Source of the DNA: Amycolatopsis oliviviridis
GTDB taxonomy: Bacteria > Actinomycetota > Actinomycetes > Mycobacteriales > Pseudonocardiaceae
NCBI RefSeq assembly: GCF_014654365.1
Contig: NZ_BNAY01000001.1
Location: 992,001-1,056,000, forward strand
Direction of reading: 5' to 3'
Length of the DNA stretch: 64,000 nucleotides
Program-made: the position numbers and the translations under genes
The notes under the pieces: model-generated
Seen by the model: the letters and a program-made list of their open reading frames with translations, nothing else
The model's database searches: none
Told to the model about the DNA's origin: nothing
In this document: positions 1-8,618 of the stretch, piece after piece
How the letters are laid out: every line of letters starts with the position of its first letter
Numbering within the stretch: the stretch's first letter is position 1

Positions 1-1824
1 CAGGCCGAACCCGTGCTCATCCGGGTCAACCGGCTGCCGGAAAAGATCCTCGCCGAGCACCTGAACACCGCGGGCGTCCGTCGTCGGCCGGCTACCGCGG
101 CCTCCGCGCTGCTGGAGTTCACGGTGAACCCGCCCGACGGTGCGTCGGTACTCGTCCCCGCCGGTTTCCAAGCCGCCGCGACCGGCACCGACGGCGACAT
201 CGTCTACGAGACCGACCGGGATCTCTACGCGACTCCCGCCACCCTGGCCGCGATCGCGGTGCAGAGGGGCGGTGCGCTCGAACCGATACCGCTGGGGCCG
301 AACGGACCTGGCCGACCGTTCCCGCCGTTCGGGACCGAGCCCCAGCCGGGCAACGCGCTGTGGCTGGGCTTGGACGGCATCGCGAGCCCGTACCCGTCCC
401 TGTCGCTGGGGTTCGTGGTGGCGGCCGCACCGCCGGTTCCCGCGGCCGCCGGTGGCGTCATCCCGACGCCGGCCCAGCCGTTGCTGCGCTGGGACGTGCT
501 GGACGGCGGCCGGTTCCGGCCCGCCGAGGTCGTCCGCGACGAGACGGCCGGGTTGCGGTCGAGCGGCACGATCGAGCTGCGGCCGCCCCGGACGTGGGCG
601 CCCGGCCGCCCGCCGACCGCGCGGCCCGGCCCGGCGTTGCGGTGGCTGCGGCTGCAGGTCGTGCAGGGGCTTTTCGAGGTCCCACCGCCGCTCGTGTCGG
701 GACTGCGGTCGAACATGGTCGCCGCCACCGCCGCCCGCACGATCTTCGACGAGCCCCTGGAGCCGATCCAGGACCCCGGGACGCCGAGCGAGCGGCGGCA
801 GCTGCGGCTGAGCCAGGTCCCGATCCTCGCCGGCAGTGTCGTGATCGAGGTCGACGACGACCCCGGGATCGACCTCTTCGGAACGACCGAGGAGAGCACA
901 TCGCCGTGGCAAGAGGTGCCGAGCCTGGCCGGCTACGGCCCGGCCGACCGGGTGTTCGTCGTCGACTACGACACCGGCGTGGTCACCTTCGGCGACGGCG
1001 TGAACGGCGCGCCCGTGCCGCCGGGCTTCCGCAACGTGCGTGCCGTGCGGTACCGGGTCGGTGGTGGCGCCGCGGGTGCGGTGGCGGCCGGTGCGGTCAA
1101 CGGCGTCGTCACCGCGCGGCCGTTCGTGACCGGGGTGAACAACCCGTTCCCCGCCAGTGGCGGCGCCGACGCCGAGCCGGACGAGGAAGTGACGCGGCGC
1201 GGCGTCGAGGAACTGCGCTCCCGCGGCCGGGCCGTCGCACCCGCCGACTACGGCCTGCTGGCGCTCCGCGCGCCGGGCGCCTCGATCGCCCGCGCGCACG
1301 GCGTGCCGGGTCTGCATCCGGATTTCCCCGGCACGCCCATCCCCGGTGTCGTCGGAGTCCTCGTGGTGCCGCCGATCGACGACGGCGCCACCGAATCGCC
1401 GGTGCCGTCCGCGGCCACGCTGCGCGCGGTGGCCGACTTCCTCGCCAACGAGGTCGCGCCCGCCGGGATCACCGTGGTCACCGGCCCGGTCGCGTACCGG
1501 CGGATCGGCGTCGAAGCACGGGTGGTCCTCGACCCCGGACAGGACCGGGCGACCGTCCTCGCGCGGGCGGCGGACGCGGTGACCACCTACCTGGACCCGT
1601 TGCGGGGCGGGGAGAACGGCGGGGGCTGGCCGTTCGGCGGCGCGGTGCGGCACACGCCGCTCGTGCGGCGGTTGCTGGCCGTGGACGGCGTCTTCGCCGT
1701 GTCCGGGCTCTCGCTCACCGCCGACGGAGTGCGGCTGCCACCGTGCACCGATCACGCGATCCCGCCGAACGACCTGATCTGGCCGGAGCGGCCGCTGCTG
1801 ATCCCGGTGGAGGAGTCCTCATGA
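1..1824 (+). CDS. eCIS baseplate assembly protein, gpJ/Afp11-like (5' partial)
   Basis: Putative baseplate assembly protein of a contractile injection system, the wedge component that links tail tube/sheath to the baseplate. The frame is open from base 1 (Q-A-E-P before the first GTG at 13), so the true start lies upstream and the N-terminus is missing. The baseplate-J signature is clear in the middle: VTFGDGVNGAPVPPG, then RYRVGGGAAGAV, followed by NPFPASGGADAEPDEEVTRR and a downstream RAVAPADYGLLALRAPG segment. These are the conserved blocks of the 'putative baseplate assembly protein' family of eCIS clusters (family knowledge). The stop overlaps the next start (ATGA), so the two are translationally coupled. 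Confidence is high for the family; the exact Afp/Pvc numbering is inference. Confidence 0.9.
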   Translation, partial: QAEPVLIRVNRLPEKILAEHLNTAGVRRRPATAASALLEFTVNPPDGASVLVPAGFQAAATGTDGDIVYETDRDLYATPATLAAIAVQRGGALEPIPLGPNGPGRPFPPFGTEPQPGNALWLGLDGIASPYPSLSLGFVVAAAPPVPAAAGGVIPTPAQPLLRWDVLDGGRFRPAEVVRDETAGLRSSGTIELRPPRTWAPGRPPTARPGPALRWLRLQVVQGLFEVPPPLVSGLRSNMVAATAARTIFDEPLEPIQDPGTPSERRQLRLSQVPILAGSVVIEVDDDPGIDLFGTTEESTSPWQEVPSLAGYGPADRVFVVDYDTGVVTFGDGVNGAPVPPGFRNVRAVRYRVGGGAAGAVAAGAVNGVVTARPFVTGVNNPFPASGGADAEPDEEVTRRGVEELRSRGRAVAPADYGLLALRAPGASIARAHGVPGLHPDFPGTPIPGVVGVLVVPPIDDGATESPVPSAATLRAVADFLANEVAPAGITVVTGPVAYRRIGVEARVVLDPGQDRATVLARAADAVTTYLDPLRGGENGGGWPFGGAVRHTPLVRRLLAVDGVFAVSGLSLTADGVRLPPCTDHAIPPNDLIWPERPLLIPVEESS

Positions 1825-3746
1825 CGTGCGCCCCCACGAACGTCACGTTCCGGCTCCTCGACGACGTCGTCGGGTGGGACGAGGCCACCGTGACCGACGT
1901 CGTCGGGTTCGCCGACCCGGCGGGCGTCCGCCTGGCCCATCCCGGCTCGTCGCCGGAAGGGCCGACACGGACCGAACTGCTGCCGTGGTTCCCCGACCCG
2001 CGCCTGGCACCCGGCTGCCGTCCGTGCGCGTGGTACCTGCTGTCCGGCGATCAGGTGCTGAGCCGGGACACCTGCGCCGGCGACTGGTCGCCGCTCTGGC
2101 CCCCGCACTGCGACCCCCGGCTGCTGCGCGCCCCGACCGCCGTGGCCTCGCGCGGGCACCGGATCGCGGTGGTCGACTCCGGCCGGGTCTTCCTCTGGCG
2201 TAACGAAGGCGACCAGCTGACGGCGGTGATCCGGCTCCGGCAAGCCGAGATCGTCGCGCTCGCCCAAGACGAGCAGGCGCTCGTCTCGCGGGCCGGTAGC
2301 GACCGGATCCGGCGGTACGGCCCGGACGGGCGGCTGTGCGAGGTCATCAGGACAGGCGTCGGCGGCGAGATCATCGGGATCCGCACCGGACCCGGGCGCA
2401 CCATCTGGCTGCTGACCGAGGAAGACGGCCTGCTCCGGATCTTCCGCGGCGGGCACCGGTTCCGGGAGTCCACAGTGGACGAGCTGGCCGCGGCGCTGCC
2501 GCCGAGCAGCCTCGTCGCGGCGGACGACGACGGTTTCTGCCTGCGGGAAAAGGGGCCGGACGGCGACGTGACCTCCTGCTACGACTGGGAAGGACAGCCG
2601 CGCGAGGCTCCGGCGCCGGAGACCGGCCAGTACGTCACGCGGGGCGAGTTCGCCACGAAGCTGATCGACAGCGGCATCTCACGCTGTCGCTGGCACCGGG
2701 TGCGCGTGGACGCGGACGTACCGGCGGGCACGGCGGTCTCCGTCGCGATCGTGGTGTCCGAGGACGGCCAATTCGCCGAAAGTGACTGGCAGACCGTGGC
2801 AGCCGGTGTCACCGACTTCCTCGTGGACCAGCCACCCGGCCGCTACCTCACGGCTCGTGTGCGGCTGTCCGGGGACTCGTCTTCGACGCCGGTGCTGAAC
2901 CGGATCCGGCTCGACTTCCCCCGGTCCACCAGCGCGGATCTGCTGCCCGCGGCGTTCCGGCAGGATCCGGCCGCGGACGACTTCACCGAGCGGTTCCTGA
3001 CCCTGTTCGACGCCTCCACCGCCGAGATCGACCGGGTCATCGAGCGCTATCCCGCGCTGCTCGACCCGGCAGGTGTGCCGGACGGGGCACTGCCGTGGCT
3101 GGCCGGGCTGCTCGGTTTGGCGTTCGAGGCCGGCTGGGACGCGAAGACACGCCGGGAGCTCATCGCGGCGGCGCCGGGCCTTTACCGGCGGCGCGGCACG
3201 CCTTGCGCGCTCGCCGAGGCGATCACCATCGTCTTCGGCGTCGAGCCGGTGATCGACGAGCTGGCAGGCGACCGCCACTGGGCGCAGGTGCGCGCGACAG
3301 CGACGCCGTCGACAGCCCGCGGCCTCGGCTCCGTGCGGCTGTTCGGCCGGTCGTCGTCGAGGCTGAGGTTGGACACCTCGGCACTGGGCGCGGCGCCGCT
3401 GCGGGCATACGGCGATCCGGACACCGACCCCCTCACCGAGCACGCCCACCGGTTCCGGGTCCTGCTGCCCGCCGGGACGGCCGACGAGGACGCGTTGCGG
3501 CGGTTGGTGGTCCGGCAGGCGCCCGCGCACACGCGCGGGTCGGTGCGCGCCGCCGGATCCGGTTTCGTGGTCGGCTTCCGCTCGACGGTCGGGGTGGACA
3601 CCGCGTTCGTCCCGCTGCCGCCGCCCGTGGTGGGCGGGGTGCGCCTGAACCACGACGGAGTACTGAGGCCCGGGCCACGAGGCGCCCGCCACGGGGTGAG
3701 CGTCGGCGTGATGTCCGCGGTCGGGGTCCACACGCGAGTGTCTTGA
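1821..3746 (+). CDS. eCIS tail protein (P2 protein I-like C-terminal domain)
   Basis: 641-aa baseplate/tail protein. The start is the ATG inside the ATGA overlap with the baseplate J gene; longer reading of this frame upstream is shadow. The N-terminal ~350 residues look like irregular beta-propeller or repeat material (VAVVDSGRVFLWR, LVSRAGSDRIRRYGPDGRL). The C-terminal third has the tail-protein-I signature: DLLPAAFRQDPAADDFTERF, then LTLFDASTAEIDRVIERYP, LPWLAGLLGLAFEAGW and LYRRRGTPCALAEAI. This domain order is typical of eCIS proteins next to baseplate J (family knowledge) and corresponds functionally to the Afp12/Pvc12 position (inference). It likely completes the baseplate wedge. A 15-nt gap with an AGGACAGAAGAGAG purine run precedes the next gene. 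Confidence 0.85.
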   Translation: MTCAPTNVTFRLLDDVVGWDEATVTDVVGFADPAGVRLAHPGSSPEGPTRTELLPWFPDPRLAPGCRPCAWYLLSGDQVLSRDTCAGDWSPLWPPHCDPRLLRAPTAVASRGHRIAVVDSGRVFLWRNEGDQLTAVIRLRQAEIVALAQDEQALVSRAGSDRIRRYGPDGRLCEVIRTGVGGEIIGIRTGPGRTIWLLTEEDGLLRIFRGGHRFRESTVDELAAALPPSSLVAADDDGFCLREKGPDGDVTSCYDWEGQPREAPAPETGQYVTRGEFATKLIDSGISRCRWHRVRVDADVPAGTAVSVAIVVSEDGQFAESDWQTVAAGVTDFLVDQPPGRYLTARVRLSGDSSSTPVLNRIRLDFPRSTSADLLPAAFRQDPAADDFTERFLTLFDASTAEIDRVIERYPALLDPAGVPDGALPWLAGLLGLAFEAGWDAKTRRELIAAAPGLYRRRGTPCALAEAITIVFGVEPVIDELAGDRHWAQVRATATPSTARGLGSVRLFGRSSSRLRLDTSALGAAPLRAYGDPDTDPLTEHAHRFRVLLPAGTADEDALRRLVVRQAPAHTRGSVRAAGSGFVVGFRSTVGVDTAFVPLPPPVVGGVRLNHDGVLRPGPRGARHGVSVGVMSAVGVHTRVS

Positions 3747-3761
3747 GAGGACAGAAGAGAG

Positions 3762-4994
3762 ATGACCGAGGCAACGTCACAGCCGGCCCCCCAGACGTCA
3801 GAGCACGAGGGAACCGGGCAAGCGCCCTTCCGCAGGCTGCGGTACTTCACCGGCCAGCTGCTCTCCGCCCGCGACTTCCAGCGAGAGCAGGAGTACTTCC
3901 GCGAGAAGCTGAAGCTGCGGATGCGCTGCCTGCTCGGCTACGGCGTGGTGTGCGGACTGCTCGTGGAGCCCGCTCCGGTGGATGAGGGGAAGACCGAGGA
4001 CGACAAGGGACACCAGGCCAAGGTCCGCATCGCCGCCGGGCTCGGCATCGACTGCGACGGCAACGAGGTGCTCGTCCCCGGCACCTGCGTCATCGACCTG
4101 GCGGACGCGCTGCACGAGGAGGAACGCACCGGCGGCAAGACGGTGTGGGTCGGCGTCGAGTACTGCGAACGCGCCGTCGAGCCGACCAGGACCGTCTTCA
4201 ATTCCGCGTGCGCGGACACCTCGGACTGCGATTTCGGCTACACGGAAGAAAGTTACGTCGTCCGGGTCACCACCAAGACGCCGCCGAAGGACGACCGCTG
4301 CGAGACGTGCTGCATCCGGTGCGAGCACAAGGTCCTGTGGCTGGCCAGGATCGACGACGTCGACTTCGCCAAGCCGGTCCGGAAAGAGCAGATCCACCTG
4401 AACGTCCGCCGCTTCTTCGGCACGCGCGTGCCGACGGTGATCACCGGCGTCAACTGGCGGCACGGCCACACGTACACGGTGGACCAAGCGAAGGAACTGC
4501 TGGGCACGCAGAAGAACACGGGCGGGCTCGTCGTCGAGTTCTCCGACGACGTCCGCGTCGACAGCCTGCGCCGTGGAGTGGTGGACATCCAGGTGATCGA
4601 AGGCGGCGCCGGCCGCAACGCCGGCACCTGGCACATGGGCGGCAAGTTCGAGGAGCCGACCGGCGGCGAGTTCACCCGGCGCTTCCGGTACCGGCAGACG
4701 ACCCGTGAGTCCCTGCAGGACGGAGACCAGGTGCACATCACGGTCCGCGCGGCGTTCCTGCTCGACCGCTGCTGCCGACCGGTCGACGGCACCAACGTCG
4801 GCGGCCGGGTCCCGTTCACCGGCGGCAAGCCGAAGGGCGAGACGGACACCGACCACGACCACCACCCGAAGCCCGAGCCCGACCCGACCGGCTGCCTGGT
4901 GCCGCCGTCGGGCATCGGGCCGTGGACGTCCGGCACCGGCGCGGGTGGCGACGTCTTCGAGAGCTGGTTCTTCATCACCGAGGAGCGTTCATGA
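3762..4994 (+). CDS. eCIS-associated protein of unknown function (FTGQLL family, paralogue 1)
   Basis: 410 aa, function unknown. The N-terminal block RLRYFTGQLLSARDFQREQE is followed by GYGVVCGLLVEP, a glycine-rich AAGLGIDCDGNEVLVPG segment and a cysteine cluster CETCCIRCEH near residue 185. The same F-x-x-G-Q-x-L / DL / G-V-x-x-GL / A-L-D-x-x-G-x-E-I layout recurs in the next two genes, so the three are paralogues arranged in tandem. The C-terminus is low-complexity (DTDHDHHPKPEPDPTGC). No enzyme motif is recognisable. Position inside the baseplate part of the operon suggests a structural or baseplate-decorating role (inference). Coupled to the next gene by a 4-nt overlap. Confidence 0.75.
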   Translation: MTEATSQPAPQTSEHEGTGQAPFRRLRYFTGQLLSARDFQREQEYFREKLKLRMRCLLGYGVVCGLLVEPAPVDEGKTEDDKGHQAKVRIAAGLGIDCDGNEVLVPGTCVIDLADALHEEERTGGKTVWVGVEYCERAVEPTRTVFNSACADTSDCDFGYTEESYVVRVTTKTPPKDDRCETCCIRCEHKVLWLARIDDVDFAKPVRKEQIHLNVRRFFGTRVPTVITGVNWRHGHTYTVDQAKELLGTQKNTGGLVVEFSDDVRVDSLRRGVVDIQVIEGGAGRNAGTWHMGGKFEEPTGGEFTRRFRYRQTTRESLQDGDQVHITVRAAFLLDRCCRPVDGTNVGGRVPFTGGKPKGETDTDHDHHPKPEPDPTGCLVPPSGIGPWTSGTGAGGDVFESWFFITEERS

Positions 4995-6967
4995 GCACGT
5001 CTGATTGCGGGTGCGGCTGCGGCGGGGCGTCCGCCTTCCCCGCCGCGTTCGTCCGGCCGCGATTCTTCACGGGGCAACTGCTCACGGAGGACGACCTCAC
5101 CCTGCTGACCGACTACGTGGCGGGCAAGGACAGGCTGCACAACAGGACGCTGTCCGGCCCGGGTGTCGTGTGCGGTCTGGAGGTGTTCTGCGACTCCTGC
5201 CCCGGCGGGACGGTCAGCGTGCGCCCCGGACACGCCCTCGACTGCTGCGGCAACGACATCGTGCTGTCCTGCAAGGAGAAGGTCGACGTGGCCGCGCTCG
5301 TGCGGGAACTGCGGGTGACCTCGCCCGGAGTCCACTGCGGCGATCCGTGCGACGACGACCAGCGCCATTTCGGGCTGTTCGTGCGGTACGAGGAGACCAT
5401 GGCCGACCCGGTCGCGCCGTACGCCACCGAGGAGCCGTGCCCGACGCCGGGCTGCGCGCCGTCACGCGTCCAGGAGGGTTTCCGGTTCGTCGTCAAATGC
5501 GACACCGGCGACGACCACCGGTACAACCCCGCCACCAAGCTGCTGGCGCAGATCGGCGACAAGGACGCGTACGAACAGATCGTCCTGCTGAGCAGACGGC
5601 TCGCGCAGTACCTGGACCCGATGTCCGTCGCCGGCGGCTTCTCCAACCGGACGATCCAGTTCGACGAGGCCGACGCCGCCCGCTACGCCGACAATCTCCG
5701 TCTGCTGCGTGAAAGCGGCGAAGGAGTGCCGAAGCCGCCTGCGGCCCGGCAGCAGACCGAGTACGTCCGGGCGCTGGCCGGCGCGATCGCGCGGTACGAC
5801 ACCTATGACACGGCAGGGCAGAAGGCACTGCAGGACAAGTTCGGGCTGAAAGAGATCGACGACGCCAGAAAGGTGCTCGGCACGGCCTGCGACCGCCTGG
5901 CCGGGACGAAACCCGAGGAAGTGTGGCCGGAACCGGCGCACCGGGAGGTCGCGCTGGCCGTCGTCGCTGAGGCGAAGAGCCGGGTCGCGACACCGGATCC
6001 GAACGCTCCCATCGAGGTCCGTCTCGTCGCCCAGGGCACGCCGGTGAACAACGTGCTGGAGGCGAGGTTCCGGGCCGACCTCGTGCGGATCCGGGAATGG
6101 CTGCTGGGCAGGCTCGATCGGGTGCCCGGCGTCTCCGACTGCCGGCTGCACGACGACGTCCGGACAGTCGCCATCCCGCAGCCGCTGCCCGTCCCGGAAC
6201 CGGATCCCGCCAAACACCTGTCGGTCACGGACCTGGGGTTGCTCACTACCGCCGCCGGGAAGCTGACCACGTACGTGCAGCGTTTCGTCACCGACGCGGC
6301 GTGCTCGACGCTGAACCCGCCCTGCGTCGAGTGCGCGGACAACGACGTGCTGCTCGCGCATCTGGAGCTGGACGGCTGTGACGTCGTGCGCGTCTGCTCG
6401 GCGACTCGTGAACAGGTGCTTCCGGGTGGCTCGGCGTACGGCGAATGGCTGCCGAAGCTCTACCAGTTGCGCCATCTCGCCGAGAAGGTGTGTTGTCAGC
6501 CGACTCCGGTGTACAAGCCGCCGGATGTGCCCGAGTCGGGGCCGATCCCGCGCCCGTACGTGCCCAAGCTGCTCGAGGAGTGGGGCGGCCGGAGTCCGCT
6601 GGAGCGCATGTGGAACCTCCTGGTGACACCGGCGCCGGGGGAGACCGTGCCGAAACCGGTCCGCGAGCAGGTGTACACGGTGCCCGCCGAGGTGACGGAC
6701 AGCCTGCAGGAGATGAACGCGCTGCGCGCGCAGGTGAGCGACCTGATCGCGACGGTGGAGTCGTTGCGCGGGCGGCTGGACACCGCGTCGGAGCAGGTTT
6801 CGCAGGTGCGGGAGGAACTGCCGGAACGACTGTCCGATCGGTTGTCCGACCTCGAAAGCGCACCGGAACCGGAGGCCGAGGAGAAACCGCCCGCGAAACG
6901 CAGCCGGTCGACGTCGAGCCGGACGAGCGGTTCCACCCGCAAGCCGCGATCGGGTGAGTCGTCGTGA
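4991..6967 (+). CDS. eCIS-associated Cys-rich protein (FTGQLL family, paralogue 2)
   Basis: 658 aa; ATG inside ATGA overlap with the previous gene. It begins with a striking CGCGCGG cysteine stretch, then RPRFFTGQLLTEDDLTLLTD, SGPGVVCGLEVFCDSCPGG and a GHALDCCGNDIV block, clearly paralogous to the gene before. Further cysteine pairs occur (CGDPCDDD, CPTPGCAPS, CVECADN), suggesting metal or disulfide sites (inference). The middle contains helical segments, and the C-terminal ~100 residues include a coiled-coil-like run (EMNALRAQVSDLIATVESLR) followed by a basic Ser/Arg-rich tail (KRSRSTSSRTSGSTRKPRSG). It is the longest of the three paralogues. Unknown function; conserved neighbours suggest a baseplate or spike-associated component. 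Confidence 0.75.
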   Translation: MSTSDCGCGCGGASAFPAAFVRPRFFTGQLLTEDDLTLLTDYVAGKDRLHNRTLSGPGVVCGLEVFCDSCPGGTVSVRPGHALDCCGNDIVLSCKEKVDVAALVRELRVTSPGVHCGDPCDDDQRHFGLFVRYEETMADPVAPYATEEPCPTPGCAPSRVQEGFRFVVKCDTGDDHRYNPATKLLAQIGDKDAYEQIVLLSRRLAQYLDPMSVAGGFSNRTIQFDEADAARYADNLRLLRESGEGVPKPPAARQQTEYVRALAGAIARYDTYDTAGQKALQDKFGLKEIDDARKVLGTACDRLAGTKPEEVWPEPAHREVALAVVAEAKSRVATPDPNAPIEVRLVAQGTPVNNVLEARFRADLVRIREWLLGRLDRVPGVSDCRLHDDVRTVAIPQPLPVPEPDPAKHLSVTDLGLLTTAAGKLTTYVQRFVTDAACSTLNPPCVECADNDVLLAHLELDGCDVVRVCSATREQVLPGGSAYGEWLPKLYQLRHLAEKVCCQPTPVYKPPDVPESGPIPRPYVPKLLEEWGGRSPLERMWNLLVTPAPGETVPKPVREQVYTVPAEVTDSLQEMNALRAQVSDLIATVESLRGRLDTASEQVSQVREELPERLSDRLSDLESAPEPEAEEKPPAKRSRSTSSRTSGSTRKPRSGESS

Positions 6968-8091
6968 CCGGTCCGCTGCGCCCGGAGTTCCACGAGGGGC
7001 AGGTGCTCGCGTCGGCGGACCTGGCGGCGACGGTCTCGTATGCCCGCGCGACCGCCCTCCGGCACGCGCGTCTCGCGCACGATTGGGGTATCGCTGACGG
7101 ACTCGCCATGACGACCGAGAACCGGACCGACCCCACGACGGGAGCGCGATACGTCGAGGTCAGCGTCCAGGCCGGGCTGGCGGTCGACGGGACGGGCCGG
7201 GAGATCGTGGTGCCGTCGCCGGTCGTGTTGTCGGAGGCGGACTTCGCGGCCGTCAACGGCGCGGACCGCCCGACGACCGAGCCGTATCCGGTGTTCCTCA
7301 CCGCCGTGGACCGGGCACAGCAGACGACCGGCCCGGCGTCGTGCGCCGGCTCCACCGGGCCGACTCGCGTGGAGGAGTCGTACCAGATCCTCTACCGGCG
7401 GCTGGGCGACGAGCGGCTCGTGGCCGACCAGCAGCCGCCCGCGGTGAACGCCGCCCCGGCCGCACCACCCGCGCTGTGGCTGGTCCTGCTGGGTTTCGTC
7501 CAGTGGACCGAGGGCCACTTCACGGCGGTGTTCCCGACGGCCCGGAAAGTCGGCCTGCGGTACCTCGGGGTGCGTGCGGACACCGTGTCGGCCCGATCGG
7601 GCTCGCTGTCGTTGCGGACCCAGCCGGAGCCCGGTGAGGGAAAGCCCGCGCTGGTGCTGTCCGGAACGGACGCGCCGACGTTGATCTACGGGCTGTACAA
7701 GGGAACCGGTGAGGTCGACCCGCTGCTGACGGTGGAGTCCAACGGCAACCTGACCATCGCCGGGAGCTTCTCCGGCCAGATCTCCGCGGGCAGCGTGCTG
7801 GTGACCTCCGGCAGCGCGACGGACGGGATGGTGCTGCCGTTGCCGTCCGGCGTGACGCCTGAAGAGGTCACTGACGGCAGGGTGTCCTTGCACATCTTGG
7901 TGACCCCGAGGATCCCGCCGTCCACCAAAGGGCTCACGGTTCCGGCGGAGGCCACTGTGGACGATCAGCGGCGCGTCCGGTGCCGCCTGCGGTTCTACGA
8001 CCCCGCCACCGGTTCGGCGACCGTGACGGAACGGTCGGGCGCGGTCGACTTCCTGGTGCTCGCGACGGTCGCGGCGACGAGTGGAGGGTGA
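6964..8091 (+). CDS. eCIS-associated protein (FTGQLL family, paralogue 3)
   Basis: 375 aa, GTG start in a GTGA overlap with the stop of the previous gene. The N-terminus PEFHEGQVLASADLAATVSY and HDWGIADGLAM aligns by eye with the F-x-x-G-Q-L-L and G-V-V-C-G-L blocks of the two preceding proteins, and AVDGTGREIVVPSPV matches their 'DCDGNEVLVPG' block. Cysteines are almost absent, unlike the other two. The second half (FTAVFPTARKVGLRYLGVRA, NGNLTIAGSFSGQISAGSV) resembles beta-rich phage tail or fibre material. Function unknown; probably a structural part of the injection machine (inference). Confidence 0.7.
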   Translation: MTGPLRPEFHEGQVLASADLAATVSYARATALRHARLAHDWGIADGLAMTTENRTDPTTGARYVEVSVQAGLAVDGTGREIVVPSPVVLSEADFAAVNGADRPTTEPYPVFLTAVDRAQQTTGPASCAGSTGPTRVEESYQILYRRLGDERLVADQQPPAVNAAPAAPPALWLVLLGFVQWTEGHFTAVFPTARKVGLRYLGVRADTVSARSGSLSLRTQPEPGEGKPALVLSGTDAPTLIYGLYKGTGEVDPLLTVESNGNLTIAGSFSGQISAGSVLVTSGSATDGMVLPLPSGVTPEEVTDGRVSLHILVTPRIPPSTKGLTVPAEATVDDQRRVRCRLRFYDPATGSATVTERSGAVDFLVLATVAATSGG

Positions 8092-8093
8092 GG

Positions 8094-8618
8094 ATGAGCG
8101 TCTTCGCGGTGTACGAGTCGAGCACCGGCAACGTGGTCGGCGCGGCCAAGGCGATCGGCGTCCCGGTGCCGACGGCGCAGGCGCTGGTCGGCGACGCGCT
8201 GCCGGTGCGGCTCTCGCTCGGCACGGGCGAGGTGGTGACCTTGTCCTTACTGGGCAGGGAACTCGCCGTGCACGAGGCCGACGATCAGCCGGAGGTGTTC
8301 GTCGAGCCGCTGGCCTACGGTGTCACGCGAGTACCGGGCCAGCCTGCCAAACCAGCGCTGGCGAAACTGCCGCTGCTGCCCGACGCGCCCACGTTCGACA
8401 CCGCCGGGCTGCTCGTCAAGCTGCCGACGAATCCGCCTCAGAACACGGCCGTGTTCGCGCTGGTCTCCGAAGGGAAGGAGACGCTGCCGGTGACCGGGAC
8501 CATCACGAAGGACACGGACCACGTGTCGTTACCGGTCACGGTGACGCCGGGAGCGCATGCCGTTCTCCTGCTGGTGGCGGGCTGGGCGGGCCGCCTGGAG
8601 GAGGTCAAGAAGCCTTGA
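8094..8618 (+). CDS. hypothetical protein in eCIS operon
   Basis: 174 aa, start ATG 2 nt after the preceding stop with GGAGGGTGAGG upstream as ribosome binding site. No domain is recognised. The sequence alternates hydrophobic and polar residues (FAVYESSTGNVVGAAKAIGV, LPVTVTPGAHAVLLLVAGWA), giving a predicted beta-rich fold without a signal peptide or membrane segment. Its place between the FTGQLL paralogues and the tape-measure-like protein, with coupled translation on both sides, makes it part of the injection-system operon. What it does cannot be read from the sequence. Confidence 0.65.
   Translation: MSVFAVYESSTGNVVGAAKAIGVPVPTAQALVGDALPVRLSLGTGEVVTLSLLGRELAVHEADDQPEVFVEPLAYGVTRVPGQPAKPALAKLPLLPDAPTFDTAGLLVKLPTNPPQNTAVFALVSEGKETLPVTGTITKDTDHVSLPVTVTPGAHAVLLLVAGWAGRLEEVKKP

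Noticed and set aside
3798..4865. 355-aa minus-strand open frame opposite the first FTGQLL paralogue
   Set aside because: Composition is Val/Asp/Arg repeats without motif or RBS, and the + strand frame is clearly conserved with its paralogues.
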